A DNA stretch of 64,000 bases from Micromonospora sp. HNM0581 (GCF_012726175.1 NZ_JAASAD010000001.1:62001-126000), one strand, 5' to 3'. Shown: positions 9,106-18,550, counted from the stretch's first letter. Translations and numbers: made by a program. Notes: generated by a model not told the origin, from the sequence alone.

Positions 9106-9777
9106 TCAGCCAGCCACGAGCAGTTGGTCCCGTACCATGCACACTCCCTCGGCCGACCAGGCGATCCGTTCCGCCTGATCCCGTTCCCACCAGGACCGGA
9201 CCACACCAGTCAACGTCACCGTGTCGTCGCGCACGTCGACGGTCACCCGTTCCGTTCCGATTCCCCGCAGCAGGGCCCGTTGCACGTCACTGCGGATCCG
9301 TTCGGCGTCGATCGGCGCGGCGGGCCGCACCTCGACCAAATTCGTGACACCGCGTACGCCCCGAAGCCGCCGCAGCTCCCGCTCGGCGGTACGCCGCTGC
9401 CAGCCGAACTCCACCGCGCCGCGGAGCATCAGCCAACCGTCGGCAACGGTCAGGTCCAGCCGTTCGGCCGGCACGAAGCCGTTCCATTCCAACGTTCGGC
9501 TGGCCGCGATCGCCAGGTCGCCGTCGGTGACGTCCACCGGGCCCGTCGGACGTACCTCGATGTCGTCGGCGACGCCCCGGACTCCGCGTACCCGGTGGGT
9601 CCCGCGCACCGCCGCCCATTTCCGGGCGGCGCTGTCCACGCCACCGGTGAGCGCAACCACTCCGTCTCGTACGCTCACCCCGATGTCGGTCGAGCGTACC
9701 TGCGCGTCCCAGGCGAGTTCGTCGAGCACGTCACGCTGGATCCGGTTGTCGTTGTGGACCGCCGTCGGCGTGGTCAT
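9106..9777 (-). CDS. Triple BON-domain protein
   Basis: A protein of 223 residues made of three consecutive BON domains at roughly 8-75, 82-148 and 155-220. Each has the alternating D/G-VxLxG pattern (GVVALTGGVD, GWLMLRGAVE, DTVTLTGVVR). BON domains bind phospholipids or occur in osmotic-stress proteins. No signal peptide is visible, so it may be cytoplasmic or peripheral. The start at ATG 9777 is preceded by GGGGGTG. A large terminator hairpin separates it from the htrA gene upstream, so it is probably transcribed alone or with the glycosyltransferase downstream. Confidence 0.82.
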   Translation of the reverse strand: MTTPTAVHNDNRIQRDVLDELAWDAQVRSTDIGVSVRDGVVALTGGVDSAARKWAAVRGTHRVRGVRGVADDIEVRPTGPVDVTDGDLAIAASRTLEWNGFVPAERLDLTVADGWLMLRGAVEFGWQRRTAERELRRLRGVRGVTNLVEVRPAAPIDAERIRSDVQRALLRGIGTERVTVDVRDDTVTLTGVVRSWWERDQAERIAWSAEGVCMVRDQLLVAG

Positions 9778-9874
9778 GGCAGGCACCCCCGTCCGCTCTT
9801 CGAAATCTCCACCGCCGATGCTGGCTGCCGATGGGGTGAGCCCGGTTCGCCCGTTCCGGGTGAGTCGCCGAGAA

Positions 9875-9925
9875 GGGGCGGCGGGTAACGCGGCCAACCC
9901 CCTTGGCCGCGCCACCCGCCGCCCC
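9875..9925 (-). terminator. Strong two-part hairpin after the HtrA gene
   Basis: A 12-bp perfect outer stem (9875-9886 with 9914-9925) is followed by a two-base mismatch and a 9-bp inner stem closing on a CCCCC loop. It lies just after the HtrA stop on the minus strand. There is no U-tract, as is common for actinobacterial terminators. Confidence 0.75.
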
Positions 9926-9949
9926 GGAGGGAGGAAGCAGGTCTGTTCG

Positions 9950-11386
9950 TCAGGATGCTTCGGCGAGCGTCACGATTGCCGTCGTCTCGGCCCCGTTCCG
10001 CTGGTACGTGATCTCGACCTGGTCGCCGACCTTGCCGGCCTGGACGGCGGCTACCAGGTCGTTGGAGTCGTTGATCACCTTGTCGCCGAACTTGGTGATC
10101 ACGTCACCCTGTTGCAGCCCGCCCCGCTCAGCCGCGCTGCCCGGGCTGACCGCGCCGATCAGCGCACCGCCGTCCGGCGCCGCGTTCACGCTCACCCCCA
10201 GCGACGGGTGGCTGATTTTCTCGCCACGCTGGAGCTTCTCGGCGACGTCCTTGGCCTTGTTGCTCGGGATGGCGAAACCCACCCCGATGTTGCCGGTGCT
10301 GCCCTGGCCGGCGGTGGCGATCGCCGTGTTGATGCCGATCACCTCGCCCCGGGTGTTCACCAGCGCACCACCCGAGTTGCCCGGGTTGATCGGAGCGTCG
10401 GTCTGCAGCAGCCCGGAGATCGAGCTGACACCCTGCCCCGGGAGTTGCTGGCCCCCGCCGGCCTGGATGGTGCGGTCCCGGGCGCTGAGAATCCCCGCGG
10501 TGACCGAGCCCTGCAGGCCGAGTGGACTGCCCAGTGCGAGCACCTGGTCACCGACCTGCATCGCGTCGCTGTCACCGAGCGTGGCCGGTTGGAGGTCGGT
10601 CAACCCGTTGGCCTTCAGCACCGCGAGGTCGGTCTTCGGGTCGGTGCCGACGATCTCGGCCTGCGTACTGGTGCCGTCCGCGAAGAAGACACGGACCGTG
10701 TCACCGCCGCCGGCGATCACGTGGTTGTTCGTCAACAGGTAACCGTCGGAGCTGAGCACCACGCCGGAGCCCTCACCGCTGCCGGTGCTGATGGACACGA
10801 CGCTGTCCTGCACCGAGGCGGCGATGCGCGGCAGGTCGGCGCCGTCGATCACGGGTGCGGCGCTGTAGGTGCGGGTGATTCCGCCACCGTCACTGAGCGC
10901 GAGAGCCAGGGCTCCCCCGGCGACCCCGCTGCCCAACATCAGGGCGAACACCGCCACGCCGGCCCCAGCCAGCTTGGCGATCCTGCCGGGGCGGGGGCCG
11001 GCACCCGCCGGGGTCGGTCCCCACGGGGCCGGCTGAGCCGGGTACCCGGCTGGTACTCCGCTGGCCTGCCCGGGGTGGCCGGGCTGCCCGGCGCCGGGTG
11101 GCTGGGCGCCGCTCCAGGTGGGCGGGCCGGGGTACCAGGGGTTGCCGGGGTAGTGGGCACCCGGCTGGTACGGGTGGTGGTGGTGCTGGTTACTGCCGGG
11201 CGACGCCCATGAGGGCTGGTCGACGGCCGAGACCGGTACGGTCGGCCCCTCGACCGTCGAGTCGGCGTCGGATCGGGTGGGGAACGAAGAGTCGGACCGC
11301 ACGTACTCGGCGCGGGTCAGCTCGGGATGCGACGGCTCGGCGTCGGTGGGGGCCGGCCGGCGCGGGTCGGACTCGTACTCGGTCAT
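9950..11386 (-). CDS. Membrane-anchored HtrA/DegP-type serine protease with PDZ domain (PepD-like)
   Basis: A quality-control protease of 478 residues. A Pro/Gly/His-rich cytoplasmic region of about 130 residues is followed by one membrane span (about 133-162), a trypsin-like domain and one C-terminal PDZ domain. The catalytic triad is visible as TNNHVIAGG (His), DPKTDLAVL (Asp) and PGNSGGAL (Ser). The start at ATG 11386 has GGAAGG upstream. It follows a response regulator and histidine kinase on the same strand after 62 nt. This is the mprA-mprB-pepD order of M. tuberculosis, where MprAB senses envelope stress and controls pepD, so the same role is inferred here. Confidence 0.9.
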   Translation of the reverse strand: MTEYESDPRRPAPTDAEPSHPELTRAEYVRSDSSFPTRSDADSTVEGPTVPVSAVDQPSWASPGSNQHHHHPYQPGAHYPGNPWYPGPPTWSGAQPPGAGQPGHPGQASGVPAGYPAQPAPWGPTPAGAGPRPGRIAKLAGAGVAVFALMLGSGVAGGALALALSDGGGITRTYSAAPVIDGADLPRIAASVQDSVVSISTGSGEGSGVVLSSDGYLLTNNHVIAGGGDTVRVFFADGTSTQAEIVGTDPKTDLAVLKANGLTDLQPATLGDSDAMQVGDQVLALGSPLGLQGSVTAGILSARDRTIQAGGGQQLPGQGVSSISGLLQTDAPINPGNSGGALVNTRGEVIGINTAIATAGQGSTGNIGVGFAIPSNKAKDVAEKLQRGEKISHPSLGVSVNAAPDGGALIGAVSPGSAAERGGLQQGDVITKFGDKVINDSNDLVAAVQAGKVGDQVEITYQRNGAETTAIVTLAEAS

Positions 11387-11448
11387 GCCTCTACCTTCCC
11401 CCATCGCTCTGCGTCCCGCCTTGGGCTGAACTGAGGATTGGCTGAAAA

Positions 11449-13002
11449 TCACTGGTCGTCGATGTCGGTGGCCGGTGCGAGCGGCAACCGGACCCGGAAG
11501 GTGGCACCACCACCCGGTGTCTCGGTTACCTCGACCGCCCCCTGGTGCACGGTCACCAGGGCAGCCACGATGGCCAGGCCGAGTCCGGTGCCGGTGTTGC
11601 CGTCGGTCCGACGGGTACGTGAGGCGTCCACCCGGTAGAAGCGCTCGAAGACCCGCTCCGCCTGTTCGGCGTTGAGCCCCGGGCCGGTGTCGGCCACCTC
11701 GATCACCGCCAGTTCGCCGGGCTCGGCCCGCAGCCGCAACGTCACCGCAGCACCGGGCGGTGTGTGTCGCAGTGCGTTGGTCATCAGGTTGCCGATCACC
11801 TGCCGTAGCCGGGCGTCGTCGCCGCGTACCACGAGCGGCCCGGAGTTGGGCCCGATCTCCAGCTCGATCCGTCGATCCGGTGCCACGGCGCGGGCGGCCG
11901 CCACCGCGTCCGCTGCCAGCACCGGCAGCTCCACCGGGGCGAGCGAGAGCGGTCGTTCGCGGTCCAGGCGCGCCAGCAGCAGCAGGTCCTCCACCAGGAG
12001 CCCCATCCGGGCCGCCTCGTCCTCGACCCGTCGCAGCAGGTCGGCGGTTTGCTCGGGGGCCCGGGCCGCACCCTGACGGTACAGTTCGGCGAAGCCTCGG
12101 ATGGTGGTCAGCGGGGTGCGCAGTTCGTGTGAGGCGTCCGCCACGAACTGTCGCATCCGTTCCTCGGAGCGGCGGGCCCGGGCCTCGGAGGCCCGCGCGC
12201 CCTCGGCAGCCTCCCGGGCGGCGATCTCGGCGGAGCGGGCTGCGGATTCCGACGCCGCCCGGGCAGTGAAGGCCATCTCGATCTGGCTGAGCATCGCGTT
12301 GAGGGCCCGGGAGAGGCGTCCCAGCTCCGAGGTCGGGCAGGGCTGGCCACCCTCCGGGTCCGGCACCCGACGGCTGAGATCACCACCGGCGATGGCGGCG
12401 GCGGTACGTTCGATCTCCACCAGCGGTTTGAGGCTGGTTCGGACGATCGCCGCGCCGACCGAGGCGAGCAGTATCAGCACTGCCCCACCGACCAGCAGAT
12501 CGATCCAGATCAGCCGTTTCACCGCTTGGTCGACGTCGGTGAGGTGTTGACCGATCGCGGTCCACTGACCGTTCGGCAGTTCGGTGTACAGCATCCGCCA
12601 ACGCATGTCGCTGGCCCGTGCGCGGGCCAGGAACGGTTTCCCGGCCGCCTGTTCGAAGCCGGCGGCGTCTTCCGGCCAGGGCGGTAGGTCGTTGACGTCG
12701 AACCGTTTGGTGTCGAAGTAGACCCAGGAGACGGAGCCGGTCCGGCTGTCGGTGAAAACCACCAGGTAGTCGGTGGGCAGGTCGGTGCCGAAACGCTCGG
12801 CTCCGGCCACCGCTTCGAGATTGTCGGCCGAGGTCGTCAGTTCCACGTCTACCTGGTCCACCAGGTAGCTACGCAGGAAGATCGTGGTCAGCGAGGCGAT
12901 CACCAGCAGGGCGGCTGCGACCAGGGCGAGGACGGCCGCGACCAGCTTGACCCGCAGCGGTACCGCGCGGAGCCGGAGCTTGCCCTGCTGCAGGGCGTTC
13001 AC
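11449..13002 (-). CDS. Sensor histidine kinase (MprB/TcrY-like)
   Basis: A membrane sensor kinase of 517 residues. A first membrane span at about 18-42 and a second at about 165-190 enclose an extracytoplasmic sensor region of about 120 residues. A HAMP domain, HisKA with the phospho-acceptor in ASHELRTPLTTIRGF, and an HATPase domain with N box NLMTNALRHT and G box DTGPGLN follow. Its ATG overlaps the stop of the response-regulator gene (ATGA), so the pair is co-translated. The kinase is followed by the HtrA gene. Confidence 0.92.
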   Translation of the reverse strand: MNALQQGKLRLRAVPLRVKLVAAVLALVAAALLVIASLTTIFLRSYLVDQVDVELTTSADNLEAVAGAERFGTDLPTDYLVVFTDSRTGSVSWVYFDTKRFDVNDLPPWPEDAAGFEQAAGKPFLARARASDMRWRMLYTELPNGQWTAIGQHLTDVDQAVKRLIWIDLLVGGAVLILLASVGAAIVRTSLKPLVEIERTAAAIAGGDLSRRVPDPEGGQPCPTSELGRLSRALNAMLSQIEMAFTARAASESAARSAEIAAREAAEGARASEARARRSEERMRQFVADASHELRTPLTTIRGFAELYRQGAARAPEQTADLLRRVEDEAARMGLLVEDLLLLARLDRERPLSLAPVELPVLAADAVAAARAVAPDRRIELEIGPNSGPLVVRGDDARLRQVIGNLMTNALRHTPPGAAVTLRLRAEPGELAVIEVADTGPGLNAEQAERVFERFYRVDASRTRRTDGNTGTGLGLAIVAALVTVHQGAVEVTETPGGGATFRVRLPLAPATDIDDQ

Positions 13003-13700
13003 GCCGCCGGCTTGCGCAGGACGTACCCGACGCCGCGCAGGGTGTGGATCAGCCGAGGGTCGGTGGTGTCGACCTTACGGCGCAGGTACGAGATGTACGA
13101 CTCGACGATGTTGTCGTCGCCTCGGAAGTCGTAGTTCCACACGTGGTCGAGAATCTGTGCCTTGGAGAGCACCCGGTTGGCGTTGAGCATCAGGTAGCGC
13201 AGCAGTTTGAACTCGGTGGGCGAGAGCTGCACCCGTTGACCGGCCCTGTACACCTCGTGGGTTTCCTCGTCCAGCTCCAGGTCGGCGAAGGACAGCCGGG
13301 CCGGCGCCTGCTCACCGGTGCTGGTGCGGCGTAGCACCGCCCGGATCCGGGCGGTCAGCTCCTCCAGGCTGAACGGTTTGGTCACGTAGTCGTCGCCGCC
13401 GAGGGTGAGCCCGCGGATCTTGTCGTCGGTCGCGTCGCGGGCGGTGAGGAAAACCACCGGTGTACGCGTACCCCCCTCGCGCATCATCCGGATCACCTCG
13501 AACCCGTCGAGGTCCGGCAGCATCACGTCGAGCACCACGAGGTCGGGGCGATGGTCCCGGGCCGCGCTCAGCGCCGCGCTACCACTTGTGGCGGTGGCCA
13601 CGTCGAACCCTGCGAAGCGCAGGCTCGCGGAGAGCAGTTCGAGGATGTTGGGATCGTCCTCGACGACGAGCAGTCGCGCCTCGGTCTGGGTAGCGGCCAT
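12999..13700 (-). CDS. OmpR-family response regulator (MprA-like)
   Basis: A DNA-binding response regulator of about 233 residues. The receiver domain has an acidic pair near residue 14 (VVEDDPN), the phospho-acceptor Asp in VVLDVMLPD, and Lys in VTKPF. A winged-helix domain follows, with a typical HVWNYDF and YLRRKVD end. Several in-frame ATG codons lie between 13700 and 13721; 13700 gives the standard length. It probably phospho-relays with the overlapping kinase and controls its own operon, including htrA. Confidence 0.92.
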   Translation of the reverse strand: MAATQTEARLLVVEDDPNILELLSASLRFAGFDVATATSGSAALSAARDHRPDLVVLDVMLPDLDGFEVIRMMREGGTRTPVVFLTARDATDDKIRGLTLGGDDYVTKPFSLEELTARIRAVLRRTSTGEQAPARLSFADLELDEETHEVYRAGQRVQLSPTEFKLLRYLMLNANRVLSKAQILDHVWNYDFRGDDNIVESYISYLRRKVDTTDPRLIHTLRGVGYVLRKPAA

Positions 13701-13774
13701 GCCGCCCATCATCCGCGCGGACACTGCGCCTCCGCTGGGCGGATGCTGGAAAAACCCTGTGAGCGGGCGGAGTC

Positions 13775-13796
13775 GGCCCGGCACCACCGCCGGGCC
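13775..13796 (-). terminator. Hairpin downstream of the OlsB/PlsC pair
   Basis: A perfect 8-bp GC stem (13775-13782 with 13789-13796) closes on ACCACC and lies 22 nt after the PlsC-like stop on the minus strand. There is no U-tract. Confidence 0.5.
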
Positions 13797-13818
13797 CGGC
13801 CTCACCTGCGCCGGGTGG

Positions 13819-14802
13819 TCAGGCGGCCAGCGGCAGTTCCCGCTCCGCTTCACCGGCCAGCGGGCACTCCCCCGCACCGGCCACGGGCCCGGCTGCCGGT
13901 GACCGGTTCGGTACCGGTAGCACGGAAGGGGCGGGCCGTACCGGCTGCGCGGGCCCGGCGGCCACCGGTGCCGGCCGCGCCGCCGGTGTCGACGGTACGA
14001 GGTGCACCGCCGACTCGGCGACCTGGGCCAGCGCCCGCCGGTCTGCGGAGCGTCCGGGGTGCAGCGGCGCGGCGATGTCGACGCAGACCGTCAGCTTCCG
14101 GATGGCGAGGATCCGCCGTACCGAACGCACCAGCGTCTCGTCGGCGACGAAGGCCGGTGCGGTGGTGGTCTCGCCGGTCTCCCCACAGCGGTAGCCGATC
14201 CGCATCGGCACCACGGGGGCACCGGCATCGATCGCGGCCTGGAACATCGCCGGTCGGAAACCGGTCGGCGGACGGCAGGAGGTCGCGGCGCCGCACCAGG
14301 TGGTGCCTTCGGGGAACACCGCCACCGAACGGCCGGACCGCAACGCGGCGGCGACCCGACCTACTGTCGCGGGGAGCCCGCGGGGGCGGGCACGGTCCAC
14401 GAACACGGTGCCGGCCGCACGGGCGAGCAGGCCGACAAGTGGCCACCGCCCGATCTCCTGCTTGGCTACCAGCCGGGCCGGCGCGACCGCGAGCAGCGCG
14501 AGGACGTCGCACCAGGAGACGTGGTTGGCCACCAGCAGGGCCCGCCGGCGGGGCAGCCGACCGCGTACTTCGAGCCGTATGCCGCAGGCGCGGGTGGTGA
14601 ACCGGGCCCAGCCACGCAGCGCGGCGTGGCGTTCCTGGGCCGGCAGCGCCGGGAGCAGAGCCGCCAGCCCGATGCCGAGTACGAGCATGCCGAGTAGGCC
14701 GGCGACGCGGCCAGATTGCCGGAGCACCGAACTTGCTGGTGCCCCGTCGCGGGGGAGGCAGTCCGGACCGCAGCCGGAGCTGGGTCGCCAGAGCCGGTTC
14801 AC
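13819..14802 (-). CDS. Lysophospholipid/lyso-ornithine-lipid acyltransferase (PlsC/OlsA-like)
   Basis: An acyltransferase of 327 residues. One hydrophobic N-terminal segment (about residues 33-50) precedes the NHVSWCD catalytic motif. Next come an Arg-rich FVDRAR segment and the VFPEGTTW motif. The last 60 residues are Pro/Ala-rich. The start is taken as GTG 14802, which overlaps the preceding stop as GTGA. The upstream partner is an OlsB-like N-acyltransferase, so this protein probably adds the second acyl chain, as OlsA does in ornithine lipid synthesis. A general lysophosphatidate acyltransferase is the alternative. Confidence 0.83.
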   Translation of the reverse strand: MNRLWRPSSGCGPDCLPRDGAPASSVLRQSGRVAGLLGMLVLGIGLAALLPALPAQERHAALRGWARFTTRACGIRLEVRGRLPRRRALLVANHVSWCDVLALLAVAPARLVAKQEIGRWPLVGLLARAAGTVFVDRARPRGLPATVGRVAAALRSGRSVAVFPEGTTWCGAATSCRPPTGFRPAMFQAAIDAGAPVVPMRIGYRCGETGETTTAPAFVADETLVRSVRRILAIRKLTVCVDIAAPLHPGRSADRRALAQVAESAVHLVPSTPAARPAPVAAGPAQPVRPAPSVLPVPNRSPAAGPVAGAGECPLAGEAERELPLAA

Positions 14803-15563
14803 GGCTGCCCGCCGAGGAAGTGCCGCAGGTAGCGCGGGTTGATTCGGTCCATGCAGAGCAGCACGTAGAAGTCGGCCACCCTGAAGTCCGGGTCGTACGC
14901 CGGTTCCCCACAGACCTGGGCACCGAGCCGCAGGTAGCCCCGTAGCAGCGGCGGGACCAGCTTGGCCGACCCGGCGACCGTCTCGGTCGGCACAGCCGGT
15001 TCGGCGAACCAGGGTCGCAGCGGGCGGACCCGCAGTGCTGGGGGGGACAGGTGTTTCGCCCGCACCTGGGCCCACACCTCGGCGGCGGCCAGGCCACCGT
15101 CGGCCACCTGCACGGAGGCACATCCACCGAGCCAACGCAGACCGCGCAGGTGCAGGTAGCGGGCGATGCCCGCCCACATCAGGTTGATCACCGCGCCGCT
15201 GCGGTGCCCCGGGTGCACGCAGGACCTGCCGGCCTCGACCAGGTGGGTACGTAACGGGTCGAGTGCGCTGAGGTCGAACTCGCTTTCGGCGTACCGGCGG
15301 CCGGTACGCCCTGGTGGCAGCAGCCGGTACGTACCGACCACCTCTCCGGTGCTTTCCTGGCGCACCAGAAGGTGATCGCAGTAGTTGTCGAAGACGTCAC
15401 GGTCGAGGCCCGCCGTGTCGCGGGACACGGTCGCGCCCAACTCGCCGGCGAACACCTGATGACGCAGGCGTTGCGCGGCCTCGATCTGGCTGGGGTCGTC
15501 GGCGATCGACAGGGTGTAGCCACTTGTCGTCAGTGCTACGTCAGCGGCTGGCAGAACGGCCAT
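14799..15563 (-). CDS. OlsB-like GNAT N-acyltransferase (ornithine-lipid first acylation type)
   Basis: A protein of 254 residues with the OlsB/hemolysin-like acyl-ACP N-acyltransferase pattern: QRLRHQVFAGELG, an acidic DVFDNYCDHL block, GTYRLLPP, ESEFDLS, and GRSCVHPGHR. OlsB enzymes transfer a 3-hydroxyacyl chain to ornithine. In many actinobacteria the gene is followed by a PlsC homolog, as here through a GTGA overlap. The start at ATG 15563 is preceded by AGGTGGC. Substrate assignment to ornithine is inference from family and neighbour. Confidence 0.82.
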   Translation of the reverse strand: MAVLPAADVALTTSGYTLSIADDPSQIEAAQRLRHQVFAGELGATVSRDTAGLDRDVFDNYCDHLLVRQESTGEVVGTYRLLPPGRTGRRYAESEFDLSALDPLRTHLVEAGRSCVHPGHRSGAVINLMWAGIARYLHLRGLRWLGGCASVQVADGGLAAAEVWAQVRAKHLSPPALRVRPLRPWFAEPAVPTETVAGSAKLVPPLLRGYLRLGAQVCGEPAYDPDFRVADFYVLLCMDRINPRYLRHFLGGQP

Positions 15564-15733
15564 GCCACCTGTGTAGCGCCCGGTCGGTTGCCAGCCATGG
15601 TGACCAGCGATGTCGATCCGGTGAACGCCGGTCGGCGACCGGTGGCCGACCCGTCGCACCGGCGGCCCGTGACGCGTGCGAGGCTGCCGGGGGTGCCGGC
15701 GACGAGCCGGGCGGCGGAGCGGAGGACGGTCCG

Positions 15734-16384
15734 ATGATCATCGAGGGGCGCTTCAACGGACCACCCGGTTCGGGCAACGGCGGTTGGAGCGCCGGGGTGT
15801 TCGCCACCGCCTACGGCGGGAACGAGCCGGTCGAGGTGACCCTGCGCCGGCCACCGCCACTCGACACCGAGCTGACGCTCGTCGGCTCGCAGGTGCACGA
15901 TCCGGCCGGCGAGGTGGTCGCGCAACTGCGCCCGGCACCGGATCTCGACGACGCCGTGGTCCCGCCGGTCGACTTGATGACGGCCCGGTCCGCGTCGGCG
16001 GCGTACCCGGGGCTGGTCGACCACCCGTTTCCCGGCTGCTACGTCTGCGGCCCGCTGCGCACCGACGGCCTGCGGATCTTTCCGGGGCGGCTGCCGGACG
16101 GCCGGACGGCCGCACCGGTGCGGGCACCGGTACGTCTCGACGTCGCCACGGTCTGGGCCGTCCTGGACTGCCCCGGCGGTTGGGTGGTGATCGGTGCCGG
16201 ACGCCCGTACGTGCTCGGCCGGATCGCGGCCCGGGTCGAGGCGCTGCCCTGCCCTGGCGACGAGTGCGTGGTCACCGGCGCACTGGTGCGTACCGAGGGC
16301 CGCAAGGCGTTCGTGCACACCAGCCTGTACGCCCCGGACGACCGGCTACTCGGCCATGCCCGGGCGACCTGGCTCGCCGTCTAG
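15734..16384 (+). CDS. Hotdog-fold, thioesterase-like protein of unknown substrate
   Basis: A protein of 216 residues starting at ATG 15734 after GGAGGAC. The first half (GGWSAGVFAT, VEVTLRRPPPLDTEL) and second half (WAVLDCPGGW, HTSLYAPDDR) look like two hotdog repeats joined by a short HPFPGCYVCGP motif whose two Cys could bind metal. Similar proteins in mycobacteria and streptomycetes are annotated as hypothetical or thioesterase-like. The divergent OlsB-like gene is 170 bp away, so a role with acyl chains is possible but unproven. Confidence 0.65.
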   Translation: MIIEGRFNGPPGSGNGGWSAGVFATAYGGNEPVEVTLRRPPPLDTELTLVGSQVHDPAGEVVAQLRPAPDLDDAVVPPVDLMTARSASAAYPGLVDHPFPGCYVCGPLRTDGLRIFPGRLPDGRTAAPVRAPVRLDVATVWAVLDCPGGWVVIGAGRPYVLGRIAARVEALPCPGDECVVTGALVRTEGRKAFVHTSLYAPDDRLLGHARATWLAV

Positions 16385-16532
16385 GGGCGGCGGTCGACGG
16401 CTCGTACCTGGGGCGGAGGCGGTTCCCGCCTGAGGCGGACCACGATCTCCGGAACACGCCCGATTGCATTGCTCGACCACTAGCGTCACGCTGTGCAACG
16501 GCGCACCTAGGCGCCGACACAGGAGGAGAACG

Positions 16533-17468
16533 ATGACCGACGGGCAACCGAGCCCCCCAGACGACGCACAGATCGTGGTTTCCGGTCTGACCAAGCGGTA
16601 CCGCAACATGTTCGCGGTCAACAACTTGTCGTTCACGGTCGAACCGGGCCGGGTCACCGGCTTCCTCGGCCCGAACGGCGCGGGTAAGACCACGACCCTG
16701 CGGATGCTGTTGAATTTGGTCACCCCGACCGCCGGAGCGGCCACCATCGGCGGTCAGCGCTACCCCGACCTGACCGACCCGCTACGGCATGTCGGCGCGG
16801 TCCTGGAAGCGTCCAGCGCGCACAAGGGGCGTACCGGCATAAATCACCTGAGGGTGCTCTGCGCGGCTGCCGGATTGCCTCGGGAGCGAGCCGACCAGGC
16901 GTTGGATCTGGTCGGGCTGGCCCCTGCCGGAAAGCGGAAGTTCAAGGGTTACTCGCTGGGCATGAAGCAGCGGCTCGGCATCGCTGCCGCGATGCTCGGT
17001 GACCCCCGGGTGCTGATCCTCGACGAGCCGGCCAACGGGCTGGACCCGGAGGGCATCCGGTGGATGAGAGGGTTCCTCAAGGGGTTGGCCGCCGAGGGAC
17101 GCACCGTACTCGTCTCCAGCCACCTGCTCTCGGAGATGCAGTTGCTGGCCGACGATGTCGTGATCATCGCGGCCGGACAGCTGGTCCGGCAGGGGCCGGT
17201 GGACCAGGTGATCGGATCCATGGCGCAGGGCGTCCGGGTCCGGGTCCGCACCCCGCAGGCCGACGTGCTGACCGCGGCGCTCAAGGACGGACCGGCCACG
17301 GTGGAGGACGACGGGCAGGGCGCCCTTCTGATCGGCGGGGTCGATGCCCCGACGGTGGGGCGGGCGGCCCTGGCCGCCGGGGTGGAACTGCACGAGCTGA
17401 CCACTGAGCGCCCCGACCTGGAACGCGTGTTCCTGGAGCTGACGGCCGGAAAGGCGGGCATCCGATGA
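16533..17468 (+). CDS. ABC transporter ATP-binding protein
   Basis: An ATPase of 311 residues. Walker A is GPNGAGKTT, the signature is YSLGMKQRLG, Walker B plus D loop is ILDEPANGLDPEG, and the switch His is in SSHLLSE. The sequence resembles the drug/bacitracin export subgroup. A strong AGGAGG precedes ATG 16533. The stop overlaps the permease start (ATGA), so the two proteins form one exporter. Substrate is unknown. Confidence 0.93.
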   Translation: MTDGQPSPPDDAQIVVSGLTKRYRNMFAVNNLSFTVEPGRVTGFLGPNGAGKTTTLRMLLNLVTPTAGAATIGGQRYPDLTDPLRHVGAVLEASSAHKGRTGINHLRVLCAAAGLPRERADQALDLVGLAPAGKRKFKGYSLGMKQRLGIAAAMLGDPRVLILDEPANGLDPEGIRWMRGFLKGLAAEGRTVLVSSHLLSEMQLLADDVVIIAAGQLVRQGPVDQVIGSMAQGVRVRVRTPQADVLTAALKDGPATVEDDGQGALLIGGVDAPTVGRAALAAGVELHELTTERPDLERVFLELTAGKAGIR

Positions 17469-18280
17469 GCAACCTCGTCCGCGCCGAACTCCTCAAGATC
17501 CGTACGACGAGTACCTGGTGGTGGCTGGCCATCGGTGCGTTCCTCTCGATCGTTCTGGCGTTCACCGTCAACGCCTGGCTGGCCAGCGAGACACTCGGCG
17601 GCAGTGGGGACCAGTTCGGCTACACCGGCGACGCCGCGTCCGCGCCGGCGCAGGCCGCCAACCTCTACACCTCAGGCCAGTACCTCGGCCTGATGTTCGT
17701 GATGCTCATCGGCATCCTCATGGTCACCAACGAGTTCTTCCACCAGACCGCGACCACGACGTTCCTGGCCACCCCGCGCCGTACCTCGGTGATCGTCAGT
17801 AAGCTCGTCGCGGCCAGCCTGCTCGGTTTCGCGTTCTGGCTGGTGACCACGCTCATCGACCTCGCCGCCGGCGCGACGTTCCTCGCGCTCAACGACTACG
17901 GAACCCAGCTCGGCGAGTGGGAGGTCCAGCGGGCCCTGCTGCTCAACCTGATGGCGTACGCGATCTGGACGGTTCTTGGCGTGGGCATCGGCACGCTCAT
18001 CACCAATCAGTTGGGCGCGGTGATCACCGCCTCGGTGCTCTACCTCATCGGTACTCAGGTGGTGGGCCTGCTCTTCCTGTTGCTGGCGAACCTGTTGGAC
18101 AGCATGGCGGTCATCAAGTGGCAGGTGATCTGGCCGGCCGCCGCCTCCCAGATCATGATCACGCCTGGCGAGAACGAGATGCTGCCCGCCTGGTGGGTCG
18201 GCGCGCTCGTGCTGGTGGGCTACGCCCTGGTCAGCGGTGTGGTCGGGATCGTCATCACCCGACGCCGCGACATTTCCTGA
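17465..18280 (+). CDS. ABC-2-type transporter permease
   Basis: A membrane protein of 271 residues with six predicted spans: an N-terminal span near residues 19-40, four central spans, and a last span near 245-265 ending in Arg-rich cytoplasmic residues. It lies in an ATGA overlap with the ATPase gene. The family exports antibiotics, peptides or lipids. Nothing in the sequence identifies the cargo. Confidence 0.9.
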   Translation: MSNLVRAELLKIRTTSTWWWLAIGAFLSIVLAFTVNAWLASETLGGSGDQFGYTGDAASAPAQAANLYTSGQYLGLMFVMLIGILMVTNEFFHQTATTTFLATPRRTSVIVSKLVAASLLGFAFWLVTTLIDLAAGATFLALNDYGTQLGEWEVQRALLLNLMAYAIWTVLGVGIGTLITNQLGAVITASVLYLIGTQVVGLLFLLLANLLDSMAVIKWQVIWPAAASQIMITPGENEMLPAWWVGALVLVGYALVSGVVGIVITRRRDIS

Positions 18281-18550
18281 CGCCCGGGCGGCCGAGTCGG
18301 GACGCCCGACCTCGACGGGTCCGGACCGCCGGTGACAGCCGGCGCTCCGGGCCCGTCAGCGGTAACAGCAATCAAAGAATCACGCAGCGCTGACCGAACT
18401 TCTTGCATCTTCTGTGAATCCGACCACGCGGCGGAGGCGGAAATGCCTCCGGGTCGGGTACGGCGTAGCCTGGAACCGTCCTGTGCGCCCGTCCCGGCGC
18501 ACCGGTCCCCGCGTGACACACAACCCGCGTGAAAGAGGCGATTACCGGCC

